Assembly: GCA_024709425.1 (NCBI GenBank)
Contig: JANJWS010000002.1
Coordinates: 1 to 33,084, forward strand
DNA from: Thiobacillus sp.
Lineage (GTDB): Bacteria > Pseudomonadota > Gammaproteobacteria > Burkholderiales > Thiobacillaceae
Length of the DNA: 33,084 nucleotides
Direction of reading: 5' to 3'
This document shows, in pieces, positions 24,925-32,448 of the stretch. The notes below the pieces were generated by a model, which searched no databases, was not told the origin of the DNA, and was given only the letters and a program-made list of their open reading frames with translations. Position 1 is the stretch's first letter, and each line of letters starts with the position of its first letter. Both the position numbers and the translations under genes were made by a program.

Positions 24925-25071
24925 GGAGGGATTTCACAAGACGCAAAGTGCAAGGATACAACCGGATCGATACCGGATGAAACAGCAGGGCGCATCCTTC
25001 TTCGGCATACGGGGAAGCATCACGTCGCCAGCGGTACACGGCTCCGCCCTGCGTCCGGCAGGCTTGATCCA

Positions 25072-25698
25072 TCACCACAACGCCTGCAGGCGGCCGTTCT
25101 CCACGCGTGTCTCGAACGCCTTGAGGGGGTGCTTGCCTTTCTCGATACAGGCGCCGGTGGTGATGTCGAACTTCCACGCGTGCTTGGGACAGGTCAGCGT
25201 ACAGCCTTCCAGCGCCAGGTGCGGGATGTTGGTCACCTGATGCGGGCAGTGTGAGTCGTACACCCGGTAGCTGTCGCCCTCGCGATAGACGAACACGCTG
25301 CGCGCGCCGCAGTCCACCCGCTTTGCCTCCCCCTCGACGATATCGGACGCCGCCATCACGTCGCGCCATTGCGGCAGGCTGTTGATGAGTTCGGGCTTGA
25401 ACTCCGGCAAATCCATTTCGAGCAGGATTTCCGCCGCCCACACGATCTTCGCCAGGCCCAGCGCGGGAAACGCCATCAGCAACGCATCGATGATCTCCAT
25501 CGGCGTGCAGCCTTCGCGCAAGGCACGCAGCAGGTATTGCTTGAAGCCGCCCTCGGTCTGCACGTAGACCTTGGTGATGACGGAAATCAGATTCCGCGTC
25601 TTCGGGTCGAGATGCTTGCCGGTGTCCTTGAGAAACTTGAAGTAGTGACCCAGCGCGTCGCCGCGCACGGCAACCAGATAATCGAGCGCTTCGCTCAT
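25072..25698 (-). CDS. Carboxymuconolactone-decarboxylase-like domain fused to a Rieske [2Fe-2S] domain
   Basis: Protein of 208 aa, start at 25698 with AGGAG 6 bases upstream. Residues about 15-105 follow the CMD/AhpD pattern (LDPKTRNLISVITKV, then REGCTPMEIIDALLMAFP), but without the CxxC of AhpD peroxidases. Residues about 118-208 are a Rieske ferredoxin, with ligands Cys151 and His153 (CPH) and Cys170 and His173 (CPKH). It is soluble and probably an electron carrier or sensor; the CMD part would trimerise or hexamerise it. It is separated from the qmo-hdr operon only by the CZB gene. Its partner is not known, and a role near sulfur oxidation is inferred from position alone. Confidence 0.87.
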   Translation of the reverse strand: MSEALDYLVAVRGDALGHYFKFLKDTGKHLDPKTRNLISVITKVYVQTEGGFKQYLLRALREGCTPMEIIDALLMAFPALGLAKIVWAAEILLEMDLPEFKPELINSLPQWRDVMAASDIVEGEAKRVDCGARSVFVYREGDSYRVYDSHCPHQVTNIPHLALEGCTLTCPKHAWKFDITTGACIEKGKHPLKAFETRVENGRLQALW

Positions 25699-25877
25699 TG
25701 AGTGCTCCTGCCTTGACCAAGGATAAAAAATGGAATGGGTAGCATAACAAAAACCCACCACACACGGCCCAGCACCCCGGCTCGCGTCAGGGTCAACGCC
25801 ACCATCCAGCCGCTCCCCCTAAAATCCTCGTTTACATTGTCGTTATCTTCCTGCTACGCAAACGCGAAGGAGATTGC

Positions 25878-26318
25878 ATGGGAATCGAGAGCGACATCGA
25901 GCACTTCATTCACGCACACGGCGAATGGAAGACGAGGTTCCGCGACTTTCTCAACGGCAAGGCCGGCCTCGATCTGTCCACGGTCGGCCAGACCAGTGCC
26001 TGTGCCCTCGGGCAGTGGCTGGAAGGAAGCGCCCAGCGCACGTTGTCAGACGATGACCATGCAGAAGCCTGCCGCCTGCACGCACAGTTCCATCAGGTGG
26101 CCGACGGTATTGTCCACGCCATCAAGCAAAAGGATTTCCAGGCCGCTCGCACTGCGCTCGCGCCGTCGGGCAGTTTCGATCAGGCGAGCCATGCGCTGGG
26201 GGCGTTCCTGCGCAAGATCGCGCACCACGCGCCCAAGGCGACGTCGCCCAAGGAACAGGCGCCCACAGCGCCCCAGCCGCCCGCAGCGGACGCGCCACCG
26301 GCCGGCAACAACGCCTGA
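25878..26318 (+). CDS. Stand-alone CZB (chemoreceptor zinc-binding) domain protein
   Basis: Protein of 146 aa. Residues about 5-115 are a CZB domain with the 3His/1Cys zinc pattern: HGEWK (His14), CALGQW (Cys42), and HAQFH (His68 and His72). No chemoreceptor, membrane segment or cyclase is attached. The C terminus is a disordered Pro/Ala tail of about 30 residues. CZB domains sense zinc, or hypochlorite through the zinc-thiolate. Whether a free CZB protein signals or buffers metal is not known. AAGGAG lies 6 bases before the ATG at 25878. It is divergent from the CMD-Rieske gene across 179 bases and ends at a bidirectional terminator. Confidence 0.88.
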   Translation: MGIESDIEHFIHAHGEWKTRFRDFLNGKAGLDLSTVGQTSACALGQWLEGSAQRTLSDDDHAEACRLHAQFHQVADGIVHAIKQKDFQAARTALAPSGSFDQASHALGAFLRKIAHHAPKATSPKEQAPTAPQPPAADAPPAGNNA

Positions 26319-26342
26319 TCGACGGGCCCCGCCGCACACAAG

Positions 26343-26369
26343 AAAACAGGGGCTCGCGGCCCCTGTTTT
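26343..26369. terminator. Bidirectional terminator between the CZB gene and the qmo-hdr operon
   Basis: The 11-base-pair stem AAAACAGGGGC / GCCCCTGTTTT with a 5-base loop has an A-run before it and a T-run after it, so it can stop transcripts from both strands. It lies 24 bases after the CZB stop and 21 bases after the hdrB stop. Confidence 0.88.
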
Positions 26370-26390
26370 CCTTGTTACCGAAGGCGCGAC

Positions 26391-27302
26391 TTAGCGCTTG
26401 ACCGGCTTGGCGGCAATCTCCTCGAGCTTGCGTGCCTTGATCACCTGGCCGTTCAGCGCGGCGTCCTTGGCGCTGCCGCCGTAGGCGACAACCATCAGCT
26501 GGCTGTAGTACAGCACCGGGATGTTGAACTTGGTGCCGTAGCGCTGGTTGATCTGGCCCTGATAGATCTCGACGTTGGCCTGGCACAGCGGGCACGGCGT
26601 GACGATCATTTCGGCGCCGTGGTCGTAGGCCGACTCGATGATGTCCTTGATCTGCGCCTGCGCCTTTTCCGGCTCGGAGAACGCCAGCGCGCCGCCGCAG
26701 CAGGTCACCTTCATGTCGTACTCGGGAATCGCCTCGGCGCCGACCATGTCGACGATCTTGTCGAGGTACATCGGGTTCTCGAACGATTCGCCGGCGACGC
26801 CGAACGGGCGGTTGGTCTGGCAGCCGACGTAACCGGCGATCTTCACGCCTTCGAGCGGACGCACGACGTGCTTCGCCATCTCGTCGAAGCCGAGGTCCTC
26901 GATCAGCACTTCCACCATGTGGCGGATTTCCGGCATTTCGTTGATGGTGAGACCCGCCTCCTTGAGTGCCTCGCGCGTGTCGGCCATCAGCGTGTCGGAG
27001 TGCGTCAGGCGCTCGCGCGTCTCGCGTGCACCGAGCCAGCATGCCGCACAGGTGGCAACCATCTCCTGCCCGGGCAGATTCTTCTCGGAGAGCGCAAAGT
27101 TGCGCGCGTTCATTACGTGGCGCGGCAACTCGCCCGCTTCCGCGTAGCCGATGGAAGCGCCGCAGCAGTTCCAGTCGGGAATCTCGGTCAGCTTGACGTC
27201 GAGCGTCTTGCACATCGACTCGACCGAGGTCAGGTAGTTGGATGCAGACGCGCCTTTCTGCGACGAGCACCCGGGGTAAAACGCGTATTCTTTCGTGGCC
27301 AT
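26391..27302 (-). CDS. hdrB: HdrB-like subunit with two CCG domains
   Basis: Protein of 303 aa from the ATG at 27302. The two CCG domains are complete: Cys12, Cys46-Cys47 and Cys85/Cys88, then Cys161, Cys201-Cys202 and Cys237/Cys240. In heterodisulfide reductase such domains hold non-cubane [4Fe-4S] clusters that act on disulfides. No membrane segment is present. It is the last gene of qmoA-qmoB-hdrC-hdrB and lies 30 bases after hdrC. In several sulfate reducers an HdrBC pair takes the place of the membrane subunit QmoC, and I infer the same role here. The true electron partner (quinone, or a soluble thiol) cannot be told from the sequence. Confidence 0.9.
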   Translation of the reverse strand: MATKEYAFYPGCSSQKGASASNYLTSVESMCKTLDVKLTEIPDWNCCGASIGYAEAGELPRHVMNARNFALSEKNLPGQEMVATCAACWLGARETRERLTHSDTLMADTREALKEAGLTINEMPEIRHMVEVLIEDLGFDEMAKHVVRPLEGVKIAGYVGCQTNRPFGVAGESFENPMYLDKIVDMVGAEAIPEYDMKVTCCGGALAFSEPEKAQAQIKDIIESAYDHGAEMIVTPCPLCQANVEIYQGQINQRYGTKFNIPVLYYSQLMVVAYGGSAKDAALNGQVIKARKLEEIAAKPVKR

Positions 27303-27332
27303 CTCTATGTTTCTCCTCAACCGGCCGTAGGC

Positions 27333-27965
27333 TTAACCAGCCATTTTGGCGGCCTTGCGGCTGCGCTCGATTTCGTAGGCTTTCTTCAGCATGGCCTGGA
27401 TGCCCTTCTGGTCCTTGCATTTGTGACCGCCCAGGATCTCCAGAGGATTAAGCCGCTTGGCCTTGATGAGGCCCAGGGCGACATCCTTCATCTTCATGCC
27501 TTCCTTCACGCCGTCGCCGAAGCCGTTCTTGAAGTACAGGCCCATCGACAGCTTGAGCTCGTTGACACGGCCAGTCTTGGTCGCGTTCTTCCAGAACAGA
27601 CCGGAGAAGAAACGGGTCGGCTGCATCTTCGGCGCAATACCGAGACGGTGCGCATACTCAGCCAGGCCGTGCATGATGTGGGTGATCGGCAGCTTGCGCG
27701 GGCAGCGCACGATGCAGTTGTAGCACGAGGTGCAGTTCCACATCGAGGTGGAGGTCAGCACGTCCTCGCGCTTGCCAGCACGGATCATCATGAAGATTTC
27801 CTGCGGCGGATGTTCCCAGGCGCTCTGGAAGTTGGTGGGGCAGGAACCGGCACAGACGCCGCATTGCATGCACATCTTCACCCAGTCGCCCATCTCGACC
27901 TGCTCTTCAACCTCCTTCAGGAAGTTGTTGCGGTACTTGGTGGCCATCGCGGTGTTCGCGCTCAT
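27333..27965 (-). CDS. hdrC: HdrC-like [4Fe-4S] subunit
   Basis: Protein of 210 aa with two ferredoxin-type clusters, CMQCGVCAGSCP (Cys32, 35, 38, 42) and CTSCYNCIVRCP (Cys78, 81, 84, 88). A basic C terminus follows. No transmembrane helix or heme-b region is seen, unlike QmoC, whose C-terminal half is a cytochrome-b-like membrane domain. It should pass electrons between the flavoprotein QmoB and HdrB. AGGAG stands 6 bases before the ATG at 27965 and overlaps the end of qmoB (12-base gap). An alternative ATG is at residue 7. Confidence 0.92.
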   Translation of the reverse strand: MSANTAMATKYRNNFLKEVEEQVEMGDWVKMCMQCGVCAGSCPTNFQSAWEHPPQEIFMMIRAGKREDVLTSTSMWNCTSCYNCIVRCPRKLPITHIMHGLAEYAHRLGIAPKMQPTRFFSGLFWKNATKTGRVNELKLSMGLYFKNGFGDGVKEGMKMKDVALGLIKAKRLNPLEILGGHKCKDQKGIQAMLKKAYEIERSRKAAKMAG

Positions 27966-27977
27966 GGTGATCTCCTG

Positions 27978-30245
27978 TTAGAAGCCTTTGAAGGGGCTGG
28001 GGCCCACAGCGGCCAGCTCTTCGGCGTACTTGTTGATCATTTCCGGCAGGCGCTTGATGTCGGTGATGGCGACTTCAAGATCGCGCACCCGCTCCTTCTC
28101 CAGGTTCAGCGTCTTCAGCGTGTCGTCGATCTTGGACAGGCGCACGCGGCCAAGTTCGGAACCCTTGACGAAGTGGCACTGGTACTCCTCGCCGTGCTTG
28201 CAACCCATCAGCATGACACCGTCGTAGCCGGCGTTCAGCGCGTCGGTCACCCAGATGGTGTTGACCGAACCGAGGCAGCGCACCGGGATGATGCGCACGA
28301 ACGCGGAGTACTCGTTGCGGTTCATGCCGGCCATGTCGAGCGCCGGATAGGCGTCGTTCTCGCAGGCCAGTACCAGAATGCGCGGCTTCTCGGAGAATTC
28401 GTCCGGAATGTCGACGGCCTTGATCTGTGCGCCGACGGTGTTGACCGAGTAGTTCTCGAACGAGATCACGCGCACCGGGCAGGCGCCCATGCAGGTGCCA
28501 CAGCGGCGGCAGCGCGCCTCGTTGAACAGCGGAAAGCGCTTTTCATCTTCATCGATGGCGCCGAACGGGCATTCGACCGTGCAGCGCTTGCACTGGGTGC
28601 AGCCTTCCAGGCGCACTTTCGGGAACGACAAGTCGCCCGAGCGCGGATGCGCGGCGCGGCCGAGTTCGGCGTTCTCCAGCGCCTGGATCGCCTTCAGCGC
28701 GGCCCCGGTGGCGTCCTCGCGCGCCTGTGCCATGTCCATCGGACGGCGCACCGGCCCAGCGGTGTAGATGCCGGTGCGGCGGGTTTCGTACGGGAAGCAG
28801 ATGAAATGGGAATCGGTGAAGCCCTGCTTCAACTGCGGCACGTCCGGGCCCTGGCGGTATGTCAGGTTGAGGATCGAAACCGGCTTGACTTCGACCGGCG
28901 CCTCGCCACCTTCCGCGGGTGCTTCACCACCCTGACCGGCGACCTGCGGCTTGGTCAGCGCTTCGATGTTGACGCCCGAGTTCGGCACCTGGCCAGTGGC
29001 GAGCACCACCAGGTCGACGTCGACGATGGACGCGTCGGTGTCGTCGAGGATCAGGTCATGGAACTTCACCGTGCTGGTGGCGCCATTCGGCACAACCTGC
29101 GAAACCTTGCCCTTGGTGAAGATGACGCCCTTCTCCTGCGCGCTGCGGTAGAAGTCCTCGCCGTTGCCGGGGGTGCGCAGGTCAGTGTAGACGACCACGG
29201 TGTCGACCGACGGGTTGGCGTCCTTGAAATACATCGCCTGCTTGACGCTGGTGTTGCAGCAGAAGCCCGAGCAGTAGGCGAGGTGCGTGCCGGAGGCATC
29301 GCGCTGGCCGGCGCACTGCACGAACACCACCGAGTTCACCGGCTGGCCGTCGGACGGCCGGCGGATCACGCCATCCTTGGCAGCGGCTTCGCGCGCCAGT
29401 GCCTCGAGGCCGGCCTGGTCGACCACATTGGGCGACTTGCCGCCACCGAGCTCCGGCAGCTTGTTCATGTCATACAGGTTGAAGCCCGTCGCCTGCAGGA
29501 TCGCGCCGATGTCCTCGGTGTGCGTCGCGCCCGATTCGGTCGCGATGTCGACGATGAAGCGGCCCGGCGCGCCTTCGGTCTTGGCGACGGTGGCGTTGAG
29601 ATAGACCTTGATGTTACCGTCGCCCATTACCTGCGAGGCGAGGTCGGCCACGCCGGTGTCGGCGGGCGACTTGAACGGCTCGTGGATCGGAATGCGCTTG
29701 TGGAGCTTGGCGCCCCAGCCGCCAAGCACGCCGGTCTTCTCGACCAGCACCACCGGATAGCCGGCCTTCGACGCCTCGACCGCCGCGGTCATGCCGGTGA
29801 CGCCGCCACCGACGACCAGCAGGGTCTTGTTGCTGCCGGTGTTGGGGTTGCCGCCGGGCGCGGTCATCGCCTTGACTTCGGCGCAGCCCATGCGGATGTA
29901 GTCTTCCGCCATGTCCTGCGTGGTCTCGCGCGCCTCGTCGGTGTCGGGGCGAATCCAGATCACGCCTTCGCGCAGGTTGGCGCGCGCCACCGCGTTTTGC
30001 GGGAAGAAGAACGCTTCGGTCTTGGCGCGGCGCGAGCAGGCGCCGATCACGATGTGAGTGACGCCCTCGTTGGCGATGTCGCTCTTGATCATCGCCACGC
30101 CATCGGCGTTGCACAGGAAATCGTGCGACTTGACCAGCGGCACCTTGCCGTCCTTCTGCGCGACCTTGACCAGCGCGTCCGTGTCCAGACGCTCGCCCAG
30201 CCCGCAGCCCTTGCAGATATACGCTGCGACTTTGATGTCAGCCAT
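27978..30245 (-). CDS. qmoB: QmoB, HdrA-like flavoprotein with C-terminal MvhD-like domain
   Basis: Protein of 755 aa. The N-terminal part has the Cys pattern CKGCG and CNADG. An FAD dinucleotide fold (VVGGGVTGMTAA, about 143-154) follows, then the HdrA-type iron-sulfur pattern CAGQRD...CSGFCC. Two ferredoxin clusters come next, CTQCKRCTVECP (about 548) and CRRCGTCMGACP (about 577), and an MvhD/FlpD-like domain (about 610-735). This is the QmoB layout of the quinone-interacting oxidoreductase that exchanges electrons with APS reductase. A low-complexity insert (GGEAPAEGGEAPVEV, near residue 440) is unusual. Its ATG follows the qmoA stop TAA directly with no base between, and GGAGG precedes it. 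Confidence 0.94.
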   Translation of the reverse strand: MADIKVAAYICKGCGLGERLDTDALVKVAQKDGKVPLVKSHDFLCNADGVAMIKSDIANEGVTHIVIGACSRRAKTEAFFFPQNAVARANLREGVIWIRPDTDEARETTQDMAEDYIRMGCAEVKAMTAPGGNPNTGSNKTLLVVGGGVTGMTAAVEASKAGYPVVLVEKTGVLGGWGAKLHKRIPIHEPFKSPADTGVADLASQVMGDGNIKVYLNATVAKTEGAPGRFIVDIATESGATHTEDIGAILQATGFNLYDMNKLPELGGGKSPNVVDQAGLEALAREAAAKDGVIRRPSDGQPVNSVVFVQCAGQRDASGTHLAYCSGFCCNTSVKQAMYFKDANPSVDTVVVYTDLRTPGNGEDFYRSAQEKGVIFTKGKVSQVVPNGATSTVKFHDLILDDTDASIVDVDLVVLATGQVPNSGVNIEALTKPQVAGQGGEAPAEGGEAPVEVKPVSILNLTYRQGPDVPQLKQGFTDSHFICFPYETRRTGIYTAGPVRRPMDMAQAREDATGAALKAIQALENAELGRAAHPRSGDLSFPKVRLEGCTQCKRCTVECPFGAIDEDEKRFPLFNEARCRRCGTCMGACPVRVISFENYSVNTVGAQIKAVDIPDEFSEKPRILVLACENDAYPALDMAGMNRNEYSAFVRIIPVRCLGSVNTIWVTDALNAGYDGVMLMGCKHGEEYQCHFVKGSELGRVRLSKIDDTLKTLNLEKERVRDLEVAITDIKRLPEMINKYAEELAAVGPSPFKGF

Positions 30246-31529
30246 TTATGCCTCCGCCTTTGCTACCTTGTTGACGACCTGAATCGCGCGCAGCGCGGCC
30301 GCCGTGGCCGATTGCACCGCACGGTTCACGTCGAGCGCGTTGGACGCGCAGCCCGCGCCGAACACGGCACCGTTGGCCGGGTCGGCCTCGATGAAACCGC
30401 TCGAATCGGCAACGATGTGGCCCGGAATATCGACGCCCTTGACCGAGGGTTCCATGCCCACGGCCAGCACCACCAGATCGTGCGGCGTGGTGTAGCGTTT
30501 ATAGCCTTCGGTGTTGACGCCCCACACGACCGGGTTGCCGTCCTTGTCTTCCGAAATACGCGCGACCTTGGACTTGATGAAGCTCACCGAGGGATCGGCC
30601 TGTACCTTCTGATAGAAGTCCTCGAAGCGGTCGATGGCGCGGATGTCGATGTAGTAGATGGTCGACTTGCCGTCTTCCGGATACTTCTCGCGCACATAGT
30701 GGGTCTGCTTGAGCGACGCCATGCAGCAGATCCTGGAACAATGGCGCAGGTGGTTCTCGTCGCGCGAACCGGCGCACTGGATGAAGGCGATGTTCTTCGC
30801 TTCCTTGCCGTCGGAGGGACGCAGGATGCGGCCGCCGGTCGGGCCGTGGATGTCGGCCAAGCGCTCGAACTCGACGCTGGTGATGACGTTCTTGAAGCGG
30901 CCATAGCCGTAGGGTTGGATCTTCGCCGCGTCGTAGGGCTTCCAGCCGGTCGCCCACACCACGGCGCCGGCCTTGACCTGGATCGTCTCCTCCTTCATGT
31001 CGAGGTCGATCGCGCCGTACTTGCACGCCGCCTTCGCCTTCTCTGCGTCGGGCGTGCCGATGATCGCCGGGTCGAGGACGTAGCGCTGCGGATAGGCCAT
31101 GGCGTTCGGCAGATACGCTGCCTTGTGCTTGCCAAGCTTGTAGTTGAACGGGTCGTCGACCTCGAGGTCGACGGCACGACCACAGTCGCCGCAGGCGGTG
31201 CAGTTCTCGTTGACGTAGCGCGGCTGGATCTTGACGGTCGCCGTGTAGTCGCCCGCGACACCCTCGATGCCGGTCACCTCGGCCATCGTGAGCACGCGCA
31301 CGCGCGGGTTGCCCTTCAGGCGACGCAGGTTGATCTCCAGCCCGCACACGGGATGGCACATCTTGGGGAAATAGCGGTAGAGCTGGGACGTACGCCCGCC
31401 CAGCGCCGGATTCTTCTCAACCAGAACGACGTTCTTGCCGGTTTCGGCCGCTTCGAGCGCAGCGGTCATGCCGGAAATCCCGCCGCCCACCACGAGTATG
31501 GTCTCGTTGGTCGCAACATGCTCCGTCAT
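30246..31529 (-). CDS. qmoA: QmoA, HdrA-like flavoprotein
   Basis: Protein of 427 aa from the ATG at 31529, with GGAGG 6 bases upstream; the open frame continues upstream to 31670 but lacks similarity. FAD motif VVGGGISGMTAA (13-24), a second FAD segment KNPALGG, and Cys58/Cys62 (MCHPVCG). A partial cluster group is CTACGDC (Cys110, 113 and 116), with the fourth Cys in AACKYGAI. The HdrA pattern CAGSRD...CSRICC is also present. It pairs with QmoB as the flavin core. QmoAB links APS reductase (AprBA) to the electron chain in sulfate reducers and, in reverse, in sulfur oxidisers that oxidise sulfite through APS. No aprBA is in this window. Confidence 0.94.
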   Translation of the reverse strand: MTEHVATNETILVVGGGISGMTAALEAAETGKNVVLVEKNPALGGRTSQLYRYFPKMCHPVCGLEINLRRLKGNPRVRVLTMAEVTGIEGVAGDYTATVKIQPRYVNENCTACGDCGRAVDLEVDDPFNYKLGKHKAAYLPNAMAYPQRYVLDPAIIGTPDAEKAKAACKYGAIDLDMKEETIQVKAGAVVWATGWKPYDAAKIQPYGYGRFKNVITSVEFERLADIHGPTGGRILRPSDGKEAKNIAFIQCAGSRDENHLRHCSRICCMASLKQTHYVREKYPEDGKSTIYYIDIRAIDRFEDFYQKVQADPSVSFIKSKVARISEDKDGNPVVWGVNTEGYKRYTTPHDLVVLAVGMEPSVKGVDIPGHIVADSSGFIEADPANGAVFGAGCASNALDVNRAVQSATAAALRAIQVVNKVAKAEA

Positions 31530-32071
31530 TGTTTCCTCCATCCAAAGGATGCAAAGCCAAAAAATCGGGTCAATCCGGCAGCCCCCGGGGCTGCCCGCAA
31601 GGGCCGTCCCGACGCCGGAAATGGAATCGTGGAATGGTACTCCGAAGCCCGCGTCCGCCGCCAGACGCACACGCGCATTCTCAATCGAAGTTTTCTATGC
31701 GGGAATAAGCGAAATGTTCCCGCCACGGGCACACCGTCACACCGCACACCTTGTCCAGCGGGGGATGCGGTCCATCATGCGCCACGCACCGCGACGATGA
31801 ATGAACGATCTCGCGCCGCAACAAGGCAACACCCCTCCGTCCAAGGGGGAATTTGTGGTGTGCCACCATCGCAACGCCTGCCGAACTCATAAACCCTCAC
31901 GCCGCGTCCCAAGCGCGAAAGGGCTGGCGGGCACGTGACGACGACCATTCGCACACACCGAAGGTACATGAGCAACCGCTTCGCGCATGTTGCACGCGCG
32001 GAGACGCCCCGAACTCCGTCCCTTTCGCCGGGGCGGCTCAGCGGACGAAGGGCACTGCCCCCTGGCGATCC
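31530..32071. other. Gene-free leader region of the qmo operon, rich in inverted repeats
   Basis: These 540 bases lie upstream of qmoA and downstream of the small ferredoxin-fold gene (both minus strand). I see no gene. Structures seen: hairpin GGCAGCC-N5-GGCTGCC (31577-31595), 48 bases before the qmoA start; inverted repeat GCGGGAA-N11-TTCCCGC (31699-31723); a two-part hairpin 31825-31864 (GGCAACACC / GGTGTGCC with inner CCCCT / AGGGG); and CGCGCATG-TTG-CACGCGCG near 31983-32000. One of the last two may end the upstream transcript, and the others could be operator or leader RNA structure. No clear -35/-10 pair is visible. Confidence 0.6.
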
Positions 32072-32308
32072 CTACAGGCCGACCACCTGAGCGTGCAACC
32101 CGCGCTCATGGAAACTGTGCAGGAGCCCAGAAGCATGCGTGGCCTCCGAATCGTAAACCACCATGATCATGTGGGCATTTTCAGCACGGTGCCCTACCGA
32201 TACCACCCCAGGATCGCTGCGCACGTCATCTTCAAGCCGGCACAGCGCCACATCATCCAGGGTTTCATCGATATGCAGCATCACTTCATTCAGATTTGCA
32301 CTCATCAT
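32072..32308 (-). CDS. Small ferredoxin-fold (HMA-like) protein lacking the metal CxxC
   Basis: Protein of 78 aa (77 if the second of two adjacent ATG codons is used, which lies better for the AAGGAG upstream). The pattern strand-helix-strand-strand-helix-strand (VMLHIDETLDDVALCRLEDD, then VVSVGHRAENAHMIMVVYD, then HERGLHAQVVGL) matches heavy-metal-associated or ACT-like domains. The metal loop, MxCxxC in copper chaperones, is replaced by HIDETL, with one Cys at residue 23. Metal transfer by the usual site is therefore unlikely. It has its own ribosome binding site, between the glutaredoxin-like gene and the qmo leader region. Function unknown. Confidence 0.75.
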   Translation of the reverse strand: MMSANLNEVMLHIDETLDDVALCRLEDDVRSDPGVVSVGHRAENAHMIMVVYDSEATHASGLLHSFHERGLHAQVVGL

Positions 32309-32448
32309 CGTCTCCTTTTGACAAGGAACAACCGATAAGCGCTTTATAGCTCTGTCTGCGCGGAATGACAGGGAAAAAAACCTGGCTGGGCTTTGCACCC
32401 TCTCGCAACCAGAAAAGCCGCTTATCCCGCCTTCAAGGTCGGCGCTTC

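Noticed and set aside
26619-31892. A 1757-codon open frame on the plus strand across the whole qmo-hdr operon
   Set aside because: It is the exact antisense of four well-supported genes, has no family-like motif, and its His/Val/Leu/Arg-rich composition is the mirror of GC-rich codon bias.
31530-32071. Small genes in the qmo leader region
   Set aside because: Open frames here are short, lack ribosome binding sites and have no recognisable pattern.
32072-32308. A copper chaperone of the HMA family
   Set aside because: The fold fits, but the CxxC metal loop is absent.
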